Assembly (NCBI GenBank): GCA_016926875.1
Contig: JAFGNU010000101.1
Coordinates: forward strand, 1-38,076
Length of the DNA: 38,076 bases
From: Anaerolineae bacterium
GTDB lineage: Bacteria > Chloroflexota > Anaerolineae > Aggregatilineales > Aggregatilineaceae
Direction: 5' to 3'
In this document: positions 27,201-32,807 of the stretch, piece by piece
Position numbering within the stretch: the first letter of the stretch is position 1
Layout of the letters: each line of letters opens with the position of its first letter
Translations under genes and position numbers: made by a program
Notes under the pieces: model-generated
Told to the model about the DNA's origin: nothing
Databases searched by the model: none
What the model saw: the letters and a program-made list of their open reading frames with translations, nothing else

Positions 27201-29156
27201 CAGTCCTCGTTGCTGCTGGTAGGCGATAACCTGCCGGAGGTCCGGCGCAGCCTGGGCATTGACACGGCGCTGAAGGATACCAGCGCGTTCCTGGGTGTCC
27301 CGTTGTTTGCCGGTGAGGCTGTGATCGGCGTGCTGGCGCTGCGCGACGATGCCGACTCGATGGCCTTTGGCCACAGCGACCCGCGTATTTTGACAACCGT
27401 CGGTTCGCAGCTGGGTGTGGCGATCCAGAGCGTGCGGTTGTTCCAGCAAACACTGCAACTGGCCGAGGAACTGGAGCGGCGGGTTGACGAGCGCACGGCG
27501 GAACTGGAGCAGGAGCGCCAGCACATCAGCACGCTGTACCAGATCACAACCGAACTGGCAACCAGCCTGGACGTGGAGCGGCTGCTGAGCCGCTCGCTGG
27601 AAATGGTCGCGGAGGCGGTCGGCGCAACGTATGGCGCGATCCTGGCCGTCGAACCGATCTCCGAAGAGCTGCACTACCGTGCGCGCGTTGGCTGGCCGGA
27701 AGATTTGCCCAAACCGCCGTCCCCACGCCTCAACGAAGGGCTGGTCGGGTGGGCCGTCCAGCGGCACGAGAGCCTGGTGGTGGACGACGTGCAAAAAGAC
27801 CCGCGCTGGCTGCGCTTGAGCGAAGTCGATGACCTGCCGCAGGCCGCCATGATCGCGCTGATCGAGGCGGGCGAGGACGTGCTGGGCGTGATGACGCTTT
27901 ACTCCGAGGAAACCGGTGCGTTTACCAAGGATCACTTGCGGCTGGTTACGGCGGCAGCCAACCAGGTTGCGAACGCCATGAACAATGCCGAGTTGTATAC
28001 CCTGATCCGCGATCAGGCCGAGCGCCTGGGAACGATGCTGCGCCAGGAGCAGATCGAAGCCACTAAGAGCGCTTCGATCCTCGACTCGATTGCCGATGGC
28101 GTGATGGTATCGGATGCCAACGGCCAGGTGATCGTCTTCAACTCGACCGCCGAGCGTATTCTCGGTTTGTCGGCGGAGCAGGTGCTCAACCAGCCGACTT
28201 CGGCGTTTGCCGGACTGTATGGCACCGGCAGCTGGATCGAAATAATCGATCGCTGGATAAGTGACCCAACCCAGTACCGCCCCGGCGAGTTTATGGAGGA
28301 GCGTATCACGCTTGAAGATGAGCGCGTGATCAGCGTGCGCCTTGCGCCGGTGCACATGGGCGATCAATTCCTGGGCACGGTGTCGGTCTTCCGTGACATC
28401 ACGCGCGATGTCGAGGTGGACAAGCTCAAGAGCGAGTTCGTAGCCACCGTGTCGCACGAACTGCGCACGCCGATGACCTCGATCAAGGGCTATGCCGACC
28501 TGCTGCTGTTGGGTGCCGCGGGCGCGATTTCCGAGCAGCAGCAGCGCTTCCTGGAAACCATCAAGCAGAACGCCGACCGGCTCAGCACGCTGGTGAACGA
28601 CCTGCTGGATATTTCGCGCATCGACCAGGGGCGGGTTGATCTCAAGTTCTCGACGGTTGACGTCGAAGAGCTGTTAAACTTGTTGGTGGATTACCTGCAC
28701 GGGCGGGCTGAAGACGAGAAACGCCAGGTAGAGGTGGCGGTCGACATGCCCGTGGATAAGCACTTGTCGATCTGGGGGGATCACGATAAAGTCACGCAGA
28801 TTTTCACCAATCTGGCCGACAACGCGTTCAACTATACCGAGACGGGCGGCAGCATTACGTTCTCTGCCCAACGCGATTCCGAAACGGGCGGCGTGGTAGT
28901 GTCCATCGCCGACACCGGGATCGGCATCCCGCCGGAGGTACACGATCGCATTTATGACCGGTTCTTCCGGGGCGACGAAGCGCACGAGCTGGTGATGGAC
29001 ACTCCCGGCACCGGCCTTGGGCTGTCCATTGTCCGCGAGTTTGTGCAGATGCATGCGGGCGAAATCTGGTTTGAAAGCGAAGTCGGCAAGGGGACAACGT
29101 TTCACGTCCGGCTGCCGTCGAAAGCAGCGGAGGCTGTATCGAGCGGTGTGTCGTGA
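18216..29156 (+). CDS. Giant hybrid-sensing histidine kinase with about 17 GAF domains and PAS domains
   Basis: The product has 3646 residues, many times the usual histidine kinase length, in one uninterrupted frame. Order: a single N-terminal TM helix (about 4-24) and a PAS-like domain (about 47-140). Twelve GAF domains follow, ending at the recurring [AI]xNARLY motif near residues 315, 488, 663, 835, 1002, 1195, 1390, 1566, 1733, 1908, 2087 and 2262. Next come a PAS domain (2265-2380), GAF13-16 (to about 3078), a coiled coil (LAEELERRVDERTAELEQERQ), GAF17 (about 3100-3263) and a PAS domain (about 3285-3400). HisKA has phosphoacceptor His3414 in VSHELRTPMTSIKGYADLLL. HATPase_c has DNAFNYT, DTGIGIPP and GTGLGLSI. 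All catalytic boxes look intact. GAF domains bind cyclic nucleotides, tetrapyrroles or other ligands; which ones here is unknown. A receiver gene follows 36 bases downstream. Confidence 0.93.
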   Translation: MVEVYLVITGLGLVLFTWLYFLVRQIQQGFDSEYEARPRPVVPVNLMDSDEAVLVAEGRGRIVYANDLARQWFGMNGGVPNLALMAQMVHPPDTLHDLFADVGHASFHLGQRRIEAVSHAIPSPSGQRMVVVMREVSARAAMQPLTDFDPLRAMAILSDISSAVGAGLDLDAIVNVVLDGVARSIAYDGAEITLWQPETKTLCPVAVLGDHIAANEATDQTSLSYAVGEGYSGWIAMYRQPLMIGDAAARTDVSPKTAPLWFQSFIGVPLFVADRFMGTLELTSRERNAFGQRDLALLQAIAPQVAAAVEAGQLYRDQTARVAELSGLQRITEAMSQLGEPYELYGQVTQRIAQLMDVDLCGLLIFDDDEGVFHSQLPFFGVPDSLVEHYRLVVAPDTELYTIWNHQAWWFTNDPEDLLIQSLGFDDLIAVVTLNQLALAPMMVGTRRIGLLVVANKRDRSNLNETDMRALMTFAAQAAIVAENARLYNEEQRRTRELGGLQQIAQALGVLRQPKELYGQITTRIAELMDVKMCGLLLYDPKEQVLVSQRPFYGMDDEESVAFYQLPSPPDSPVARLWQEQDIWHSNDLRGDPEVGESDLAQMAAMIGIHKTMIAALTVGDARLGIIQVADRTDDADFTRDDVRLFGIFARQAAILVDNARLYREMQRRTHEAEGLRGIAEIASRVAPLPGTMGELCAAIANLLQSEVVLLALVDEQTGQLTIAPDAVHGTVLEQAYQIDAYAPGFEHSVLVSRRPFQSHNLDDDPNALEQYRDLAGQLGLRDAILVPLIVQDRSIGELVVANRAAGDMYTDADLQLLRAIATQVTAMIDRARLYQSTDADLRTRVQELGALNRVSHELSQTIELDRVLDVIRQEALRSTAVSAASIVLLADREDWKDQDQPEIERRFGETDALTDLTPVERAAIETGARVIVADYADDEFDAVPDEARSALVVPVMFGDQVAGLLHLYSDEPGAFNQRVIEFGMALSNQAAIAIGNAVRYQDQLQANRQLQVRAERMGRIFELGKMFREGASLAHMLEEVAHSVQETVGFNVVLISLADHREGVLRRIAQAGLPLADFEEIQAVTPSLDQARGLMQDAYRVSNSYFLPSGSTEDLREDLPIHTVHQAGAGRGPRDWNPDDLMLVPFYGSGGQLLGLMSVDDPRSGRRPNRAIIEALEIFAGQAAFSIENYRLVERIQQEAEAARRERDRLAQLHMVTSEIQGAPDVPSRLQVVANGIHDAGWGHVIITLRDEHLEPTALIQAGYTPDEAMRLSDEVLSGEVWTRWINDLAFHEHKLGVGYYLRYDRPWVREHLLKGETPDPASVPDDEWHPQDVLYLPLVGQDQKRIIGIIEMTDPVDGSVPTEQALQPFELFASQAAAAIETTRLYLETVRAAEQEQSLNRMMELISSSLDSNTVVQAIGSGLQQMVPFTRMNMALYDNQMACFEVLRAEISLDGSVEVVKGSPLNVDGTAVGLAYREMEPRIYRLHQEAKARKANSDLANWYESGERSTLIVPMVTGGQAVGVLHLGSELENAFGFQENLELIQRLANLSAVALDNARLFQQAREREQFSLAMRRVSQSLNQIIDLSSVLNTICDESLPVLGVEGAYVWLVVGNDLVGIAASGSAQAEFSGMAISLSDSQALAARVVTEQRAIYINNLQDRTDRAQIVPLAQLQSVQAILGVPLLREDEVLGALMLVEAEAGQRFDDLSVEQASAFAVQAAIAIENARLFEEAEQRANELDAQARRLALVNRISTRLAQSLDAEEIYQIALNELQEVLGAQFGGMVIFEDESRGRLVLDTYPADGGDVELALVDNLSVDYVRRTHKPLAADDVLSDPRFEGVWDVLEKRGTQSIMLVPLIVGDDVIGTIGLDFTQRRIFSETEIELTETIASQVSVALDKATLLKEAEQRATELNAQAHRLATLNRFSAQLAQTLDMEEIYRITLTEMQEAIGVQYSGLMLIQEDRIESKLVLSTHPLDDPLPDLRVPLKGNPVAEYMLETRQPLVAEDLLNDPRFESMWDVEEARDTRAMLIVPVNVGGQMIGTIGLDSSSPRRFTETEIGLATTMANQAGVSIEKARLYAEAEQRAVELNQQAGRLALINRVSTRLAQTLDPQEVYSIVLTELVEILEMQFGGVILFEDDQTGRLIVNYPVEGPTPDITISLEGNQSIERVRETHKPLASEDVLNDPLFEKVWDMLRGRGTRSLMIIPLVVGDEVIGTIGLDATEIRTFTETEIEMAETITSQASLAVEKARLYDETLGLTIFNQAVVESIRQGIVVLDRDLVVRRVNRYMIERYGWETSAIGRTLFDYRPDYQDFLRQLVAVVLGVGEPQVYYEAERLDVSGEQSIRNYYLYPMLEGRTVSGIVLLVEDVTERTRLEADLNARAVQMAALSEVSSQITATLEPDQVISLILDALADVIPYDRVSLWLRSPSGDELRVAAARHFQDVEPVDADDLVGLTVEIPFSPLFQEMSKNAQVINVGDVSAGDPRFPYGSAAAYKNWLGAPLISKGDVVGVLTLEKRDPNFYSALHEQLALTFANQAAVAMDNAQLFQETRDRAIALDEQAQRLALLNRVSLALAQSLDLENIFEITLRETALALGIEEGAAIQVDGQNQLARVVVNYPRDDAPPQAVYDLSRNRAFERLQTSLLPFANEDLANDPYADDLRSMMRREDVQSTLLVPLLVGGNMIGVLRLDVCGEPRQFTDSQIELAQTIANQAAIAVQNAGLYEQTSIRTKELETLFESAQATAVTLDLNEVSRRVTMQTLSALRSDACTVFLWDDVGHRLEVRGDISARPDEAGQIQVGDMISLADYPLREKALTDREPIIVRADDEDLPPGEMRLMTQHGAASRMLLPLIVNEVSIGLVEVETVDSNRFFTADDERMARTLGSQAAISIENARLQTETRRTVEELYIINDMSAALSSAVTLDQLLEVVADQLPSLIEVETIYVALYDSDQQRISFPLAVSHDKYLEMSSRPLGSDEFSKVIERQSSLLLVGDNLPEVRRSLGIDTALKDTSAFLGVPLFAGEAVIGVLALRDDADSMAFGHSDPRILTTVGSQLGVAIQSVRLFQQTLQLAEELERRVDERTAELEQERQHISTLYQITTELATSLDVERLLSRSLEMVAEAVGATYGAILAVEPISEELHYRARVGWPEDLPKPPSPRLNEGLVGWAVQRHESLVVDDVQKDPRWLRLSEVDDLPQAAMIALIEAGEDVLGVMTLYSEETGAFTKDHLRLVTAAANQVANAMNNAELYTLIRDQAERLGTMLRQEQIEATKSASILDSIADGVMVSDANGQVIVFNSTAERILGLSAEQVLNQPTSAFAGLYGTGSWIEIIDRWISDPTQYRPGEFMEERITLEDERVISVRLAPVHMGDQFLGTVSVFRDITRDVEVDKLKSEFVATVSHELRTPMTSIKGYADLLLLGAAGAISEQQQRFLETIKQNADRLSTLVNDLLDISRIDQGRVDLKFSTVDVEELLNLLVDYLHGRAEDEKRQVEVAVDMPVDKHLSIWGDHDKVTQIFTNLADNAFNYTETGGSITFSAQRDSETGGVVVSIADTGIGIPPEVHDRIYDRFFRGDEAHELVMDTPGTGLGLSIVREFVQMHAGEIWFESEVGKGTTFHVRLPSKAAEAVSSGVS
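23400..25010 (+). repeat. Recently duplicated GAF modules (GAF10-12) inside the kinase
   Basis: Three consecutive modules begin with near-identical text: AEQRANELDAQARRLALVNR, AEQRATELNAQAHRLATLNR and AEQRAVELNQQAGRLALINR. Their RLA..NR motifs start at 23460, 23982 and 24513, a period of 522-531 bases. Each continues with LAQ[ST]LD.EE[IV]Y.I.L.E and ends in MIGTIGLD or VIGTIGLD followed by T[EA]TEIE. A fourth relative (RLALLNR at 25929) is GAF14, separated by a PAS domain and GAF13. The similarity exceeds that among the other GAFs, suggesting later internal amplification. Confidence 0.75.
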
Positions 29157-29192
29157 GTGATCTTTTTCAGATGGAGTGACGCTGGAACACAA

Positions 29193-29570
29193 ATGGCTAA
29201 AATACTCATTGTCGAAGACGAGCGTGATATCCGCGACCTGATTGAATTCACGCTGCAATACGCCGGGCACGAAGTCATCAAAACCAGTAACGGGGCCGAA
29301 GCGGTTGAAAAAGCGCCACAAATCAAGCCCGATCTGATCCTGATGGATGTGCGTATGCCGCGCATGACGGGTTATGAAGCGTGCCGCCAGTTGAAAGCCC
29401 TGGACGGCGTGAAGGATATTCCGGTGGTGTTTTTATCGGCCAAAGGGCAGCAGTCCGAAATGGACGTCGGCATGGACGCCGGGGCTTACGATTACATTCT
29501 GAAACCATTTGCGCCCGACGAGCTAACCCGCCGGATTGCGGAGATTTTAGCCAAGTTTGAGATCGGGTAG
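29193..29570 (+). CDS. Stand-alone CheY-like receiver protein
   Basis: This protein has 125 residues from ATG 29193; the frame is open further upstream but the family start MAKILIVEDERDIRDL fits here. It contains the acidic pocket EDE, the phosphoacceptor in LILMDVRMPRMTGYEA, Ser in VFLSAKG and the conserved Lys of YDYILKPFAPDEL. No output domain is present. Located 36 bases after the giant kinase, it is the obvious phosphotransfer partner and may act by protein-protein contact. It differs from the receiver at 17164 in lacking the GGDEF-like part. Confidence 0.9.
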   Translation: MAKILIVEDERDIRDLIEFTLQYAGHEVIKTSNGAEAVEKAPQIKPDLILMDVRMPRMTGYEACRQLKALDGVKDIPVVFLSAKGQQSEMDVGMDAGAYDYILKPFAPDELTRRIAEILAKFEIG

Positions 29571-29623
29571 TCGATTATTCGGTTACCATCTTCCGGGCAG
29601 AACCAAGTGCTGCAGGACGCGGT

Positions 29624-30928
29624 ATGAGTGCAATTACCATTGAAAATGACCTGGTTCACTACGAAGTGCTGGGGCGCGGGCGGCCTGTTATCCTGATTCA
29701 TGGCTGGCTGGGATCGTGGCGTTACTGGATTCCGGCGATGCGCCAGCTCAGCATGAAATACCGTACCTATGCGCTGGACCTGTGGGGCTTTGGCGATTCG
29801 GGCAAAGATGCCCGGCGCTATGATTTTGCTTCGCAGGTGATGCTGCTGGATCAGTTCATGGACAAAATGGGGATTGCCAAGGCCGCGCTGGTCGGGCATG
29901 GGCTGGGCGCGTCGGTGGTGGCGCACTATGCCGTCGAGCATCCTGATCACGTGCCGCGCTTGATGGCCGTTTGCCCGCCGCTGTTTCGTATGGCGCCGAC
30001 CACCAGGCCCCTGACAGCCAACCCCTTGCCTGCCGGGCAGCTTCCGGCACCCGGTGGAGACTCGTTAAATGCGATGGCCGAGATGCCCACGCAGCGCCTG
30101 CCGGAGCTTGACGCCATTCACACTGAAGCCAAAACGCTGCCAATGCGTACCGAGGAAATGAAAGCGCGCATCCGGGCGGCGTTGGAACGGCGTGTTCATG
30201 AAGAGATCGAACAGGCAGAAAACTCCGGTGATTTGCTGACATCTCCCTTGTCGGTGACCGGAGGGCGCGAAACGGCCACGCTGCCCAAGCCGCCGCTTAA
30301 GGACATCACCGGCGAACCGCCAAAATCTCCGCGCGAAGCCGCCGCCCAACCCCCGGACAAGCCCGCTGTGGATGTTGCCGGTGCGCAAACCAGGCTCACT
30401 CCCCCCAAGATCACGCCGCCGCTGCCGCCGTCGCTGCCGGATATACCGGTCATGCCCAAAGCAGACCTGGCGGCTGGCAAGTCAAAGGGCGAGGTTCAGC
30501 GCGCGAACCCGCTGAAGAACCACCTCAAAATATACGACCCGATGGCGCTGCTGGAACAACACGTCCCGGCGGGGGATGACCTGGAAAAGCTGAGAACCGA
30601 GGTAAGCAAGACGGATAAAGCCGCGCTGCAAATGAGCATTGAGTCGTTTGATCACGTCGATACACTGCGCGATCTACAAGCGTTGACAATACCTGTGATT
30701 GCCATGTTTGGGGCAGGCGATACGTTTTTGCCACCCCCGAACAACGAGATGGCAGCCGATCTGAAAGGTGAGCGCCGCACGCTGCATATCATCCGGCTGG
30801 ACAGCATCCATCACTTCCCGATGCTGGAAGACATCGCCACCTTCAACCGGCTGGTATTGGACTTCCTCGAAGCGCCGGACGTGACCAAGGTTGTCCCCAA
30901 GAAGACGTGGGAGCGCCGTGTGCGATAG
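29624..30928 (+). CDS. Alpha/beta-hydrolase-fold protein lacking the catalytic serine, with long Pro-rich insertion
   Basis: This protein has 434 residues from ATG 29624 (AGGA upstream). The first 120 residues align by eye with the hydrolase encoded at 10096: LVHYEVLGRGRPVILIHGWLGSW, RTYALDLWGFGDSG, QFMDKMGIAKAALVGH. The nucleophile elbow reads GHGLGA: Gly93 stands where the paralogue has Ser103. The acid region (FGAGDTFL) and the His region (LDSIHHFPMLE) persist. Between them about 200 residues are inserted, rich in Pro, Ala and Lys (KPPLKDITGEPPKSPREAAAQ region), probably disordered. Hydrolysis by the usual mechanism is unlikely, so it may be a ligand-binding or scaffolding pseudo-enzyme. 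It follows the kinase and receiver on the same strand, 53 bases after the receiver stop. Confidence 0.85.
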   Translation: MSAITIENDLVHYEVLGRGRPVILIHGWLGSWRYWIPAMRQLSMKYRTYALDLWGFGDSGKDARRYDFASQVMLLDQFMDKMGIAKAALVGHGLGASVVAHYAVEHPDHVPRLMAVCPPLFRMAPTTRPLTANPLPAGQLPAPGGDSLNAMAEMPTQRLPELDAIHTEAKTLPMRTEEMKARIRAALERRVHEEIEQAENSGDLLTSPLSVTGGRETATLPKPPLKDITGEPPKSPREAAAQPPDKPAVDVAGAQTRLTPPKITPPLPPSLPDIPVMPKADLAAGKSKGEVQRANPLKNHLKIYDPMALLEQHVPAGDDLEKLRTEVSKTDKAALQMSIESFDHVDTLRDLQALTIPVIAMFGAGDTFLPPPNNEMAADLKGERRTLHIIRLDSIHHFPMLEDIATFNRLVLDFLEAPDVTKVVPKKTWERRVR

Positions 30929-30952
30929 CGAACGGGGCGATCAGCGTTTATA

Positions 30953-30981
30953 TTGGCAAAACACCGCCTGCGCGTTATAGT
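30953..30981 (+). promoter_or_regulatory. Sigma-70-type promoter of the thiamin operon
   Basis: TTGGCA (30953-30958) and TATAGT (30976-30981) are separated by exactly 17 bases. Predicted initiation near 30988 is some 20 bases before the TPP aptamer, as expected for a riboswitch leader. Confidence 0.72.
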
Positions 30982-31008
30982 TTGAAGTAGAATTTAACAA
31001 TCACATCA

Positions 31009-31113
31009 CCTGCCAGGGGAGCTTGGGATTAGCCAGGCTGAGAGGCGCGCCCGCGATACGGCGCCGACCCTAGTAACCTGATCCGGATAATACCGGCGTA
31101 GGGAGCTGCGACA
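31009..31113 (+). promoter_or_regulatory. TPP riboswitch (THI element)
   Basis: The conserved aptamer elements occur in order: GGGGAGCT near 31017, CTGAGAG near 31038, CGACCC near 31065, AACCTGATCCGGATAAT at 31075-31091, and CCGGCGTAGGGAGCTG to about 31108. These are the core of the thiamin pyrophosphate aptamer, including the pyrimidine-binding CTGAGA and the diphosphate-side helices. An intrinsic terminator follows at 31129-31161. TPP binding would therefore stop transcription of the downstream pyrophosphokinase and transporter genes. The P3 insert is short. The exact P1 borders are approximate. Confidence 0.95.
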
Positions 31114-31128
31114 GTCATCGACCTTCTG

Positions 31129-31161
31129 AACACTCTCTACACGGTGAGAGAGTGTTTTTTT
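31129..31161 (+). terminator. Riboswitch-controlled intrinsic terminator
   Basis: AACACTCTCT (31129-31138) pairs with AGAGAGTGTT (31147-31156) in a 10-bp stem with an eight-base loop, running into seven T residues (31155-31161). The start codon of the pyrophosphokinase (31163) lies one base after the T run. The 3' arm GAGAGAG is also the only purine-rich sequence in position to act as a ribosome binding site. The same hairpin could therefore block both transcription and translation. Confidence 0.85.
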
Positions 31162-31162
31162 C

Positions 31163-31864
31163 ATGCCTGCTTCACCTGTCTCCAATACCGCCTCCAATGC
31201 AGCCGGACATGTCACGCGCGCGCTGGTATTTGCCAACGGCGATCTGAACGATGGCCCGGCGGTGCGGGCGGCGCTGCGTTACGCGGCGGACGCGCTGATC
31301 GTCGCGGCGGACGGCGGCGCGCGGCTGGCGCTGGCCTGCGATCTGAAGCCGGATGTTGTAGTGGGCGATATGGATTCGCTGACAGCAGATGACCGGGCCA
31401 TCCTGGAAGCGCTCGGCGCGGTGTTCGAACGTCACCCGGCAGCCAAGGACGAAACCGACCTGGAACTGGCGCTGCTGGCCGCTGTGACGCGCCAGGCGGC
31501 CTGGATTCGGGTGATCGGCGCTGTGGGCGACCGGCTCGACCAGACCTTTGCGAATGTGTACCTGCTGGCGCTGCGCGAACTGGCCGGGCAGGATGTGCGG
31601 CTGGTCGCCGGGCGGCAGACGCTCTGGTTGATCGGCCCCGGATCGCACCCGCTGCACGGCGCGCCGGGCGATACGATCTCGTTGATCCCGCTGGCGGGAG
31701 ATGCGGTTGGCGTGGAGACAGGCGGGCTGGTCTATCCGCTGCGGGATGAAACGCTGCGTTTTGGTCCCGCGCGCGGCATCAGCAACGTGATGGACGCCGA
31801 CGAAGCGTATGTTTCGCTGGCGGCAGGTACGCTGATCGTGGTTCACACGCCGGGGCGGGCGTAG
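31163..31864 (+). CDS. thiN: Thiamin pyrophosphokinase
   Basis: This 233-residue cytoplasmic enzyme transfers pyrophosphate from ATP to thiamin, giving TPP (EC 2.7.6.2). Family motifs are LVFANGDLNDG (23-31), IVAADGGARLAL with Asp50, the metal-binding VVGDMDSL (Asp69, Asp71) and KDETDLELAL (Asp96, Asp99). VIGAVGDRLDQTFANVYLL and the C-terminal beta domain with GLVYPLRDETLRFGPARGISN complete the match. The first 16 residues (MPASPVSNTASNAAGH) are an extension beyond the conserved start; no other start codon with a better site is visible. It is the first gene after the TPP riboswitch, directly supporting feedback control. The permease gene follows within about ten bases. Confidence 0.93.
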   Translation: MPASPVSNTASNAAGHVTRALVFANGDLNDGPAVRAALRYAADALIVAADGGARLALACDLKPDVVVGDMDSLTADDRAILEALGAVFERHPAAKDETDLELALLAAVTRQAAWIRVIGAVGDRLDQTFANVYLLALRELAGQDVRLVAGRQTLWLIGPGSHPLHGAPGDTISLIPLAGDAVGVETGGLVYPLRDETLRFGPARGISNVMDADEAYVSLAAGTLIVVHTPGRA

Positions 31865-31873
31865 AAAGTTGTG

Positions 31874-32758
31874 ATGATGAGGACCGGACATACAGCCAAC
31901 GCAGCCACACCAGCGCCGCACGCGGCGGGACTGGTTCTGCTGGTGCAAGACCTGACCCGCGCGGTGATCTTGAGCGGGGCCGCAGGGCTGGTGCTGCTCC
32001 TGTTCGCGCTGGGCACGGCGCAGCTTGTCAACGAGGCGCGCGCCGTCGATAACCTGTCGTTTGAGGATATTTTCCCCTCGCCGGGTGAAGTATACGACGC
32101 CTGGGAACTGCACCAGGACCGGCTGCTGGCCGATCATATCCCCGAAACGCTGTGGGAGACGCTGGCCGGGCTGGCGATGGCGGTGGTGCTGGGCGTACTG
32201 ATCGCTGGGCTGATGGACTTCTCGCCGCTGCTGCGCTGGGTGCTGTATCCGGTGCTGGTCGTCTCGCAGACGATCCCGATCTTTGCCATCGCCATCCTGC
32301 TGATCCTGATCTTTGGCTTTGGCAGCGGGCCGAAGATCACAGTTGTCGTGTTGTTCTGCTTTTTCCCGGTGGCGCTGAGCACTTTCTCCGGCCTGCAATC
32401 CACCGACCCGGAACTGCTCTCGCTGCTGCGGGCGATGGGTGGAAATTCGTTTCAACTCTGGACCAAGGCGCGGCTCCCGGCGGCGATGCCGTCCTTTTTT
32501 GCCGGGCTGCGGATCGCGGCCACGTACAGTGTCGTCGGCGCGATCTTTGGCGAATACATCACGGCGCAGGTGGGGCTGGGCGTGTTTCTGAAGCGTTCCT
32601 ACAGCAGCTTCCGGCTGGACCAGGCATACCTGGCGATCATCCTGACGGCGGTGCTCAGCCTGCTGCTGGTGCTGCTGGTCGGTTTGATCGAGCGGCTGGC
32701 GCTGCGCTGGTATTACACGTCGCGGCGGCGGTCGTGGCGCGGGCCGGGGATTTATTGA
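31874..32758 (+). CDS. thiX: ABC transporter permease of thiamin-precursor type (ThiX-like)
   Basis: This protein has 294 residues from ATG 31874; GTG 31871 and ATG 31877 are alternatives. A hydrophobic N-terminal helix (AVILSGAAGLVLLLFALGTAQL) is followed by the BPD_transp_1 core. This shows about five further helices and the cytoplasmic EAA-like loop LLSLLRAMGGNSFQLWTKARLPAAMPSFFAGLRIA. The late GAIFGEYITAQVGLGVFLKRS is typical of the SsuC/ThiX/TauC group. Its place after thiN, under a TPP riboswitch, and before a ThiY-like binding protein argues for a pyrimidine precursor (formyl-aminopyrimidine or HMP) as substrate rather than sulfonates. That specificity is inferred from context. Confidence 0.85.
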   Translation: MMRTGHTANAATPAPHAAGLVLLVQDLTRAVILSGAAGLVLLLFALGTAQLVNEARAVDNLSFEDIFPSPGEVYDAWELHQDRLLADHIPETLWETLAGLAMAVVLGVLIAGLMDFSPLLRWVLYPVLVVSQTIPIFAIAILLILIFGFGSGPKITVVVLFCFFPVALSTFSGLQSTDPELLSLLRAMGGNSFQLWTKARLPAAMPSFFAGLRIAATYSVVGAIFGEYITAQVGLGVFLKRSYSSFRLDQAYLAIILTAVLSLLLVLLVGLIERLALRWYYTSRRRSWRGPGIY

Positions 32759-32807
32759 CGTTGTCAAACAACCGATCACCAAAAACCATGTCAAGGAGGA
32801 GTATGCC

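Noticed and set aside
26409..28457. A 682-codon open frame antisense to the giant kinase
   Set aside because: Long antisense frames arise in GC-rich genes with strong codon bias. Its protein is rich in Gln, His and Arg with no recognisable domain, and the sense frame encodes clear GAF/PAS/HisKA motifs.
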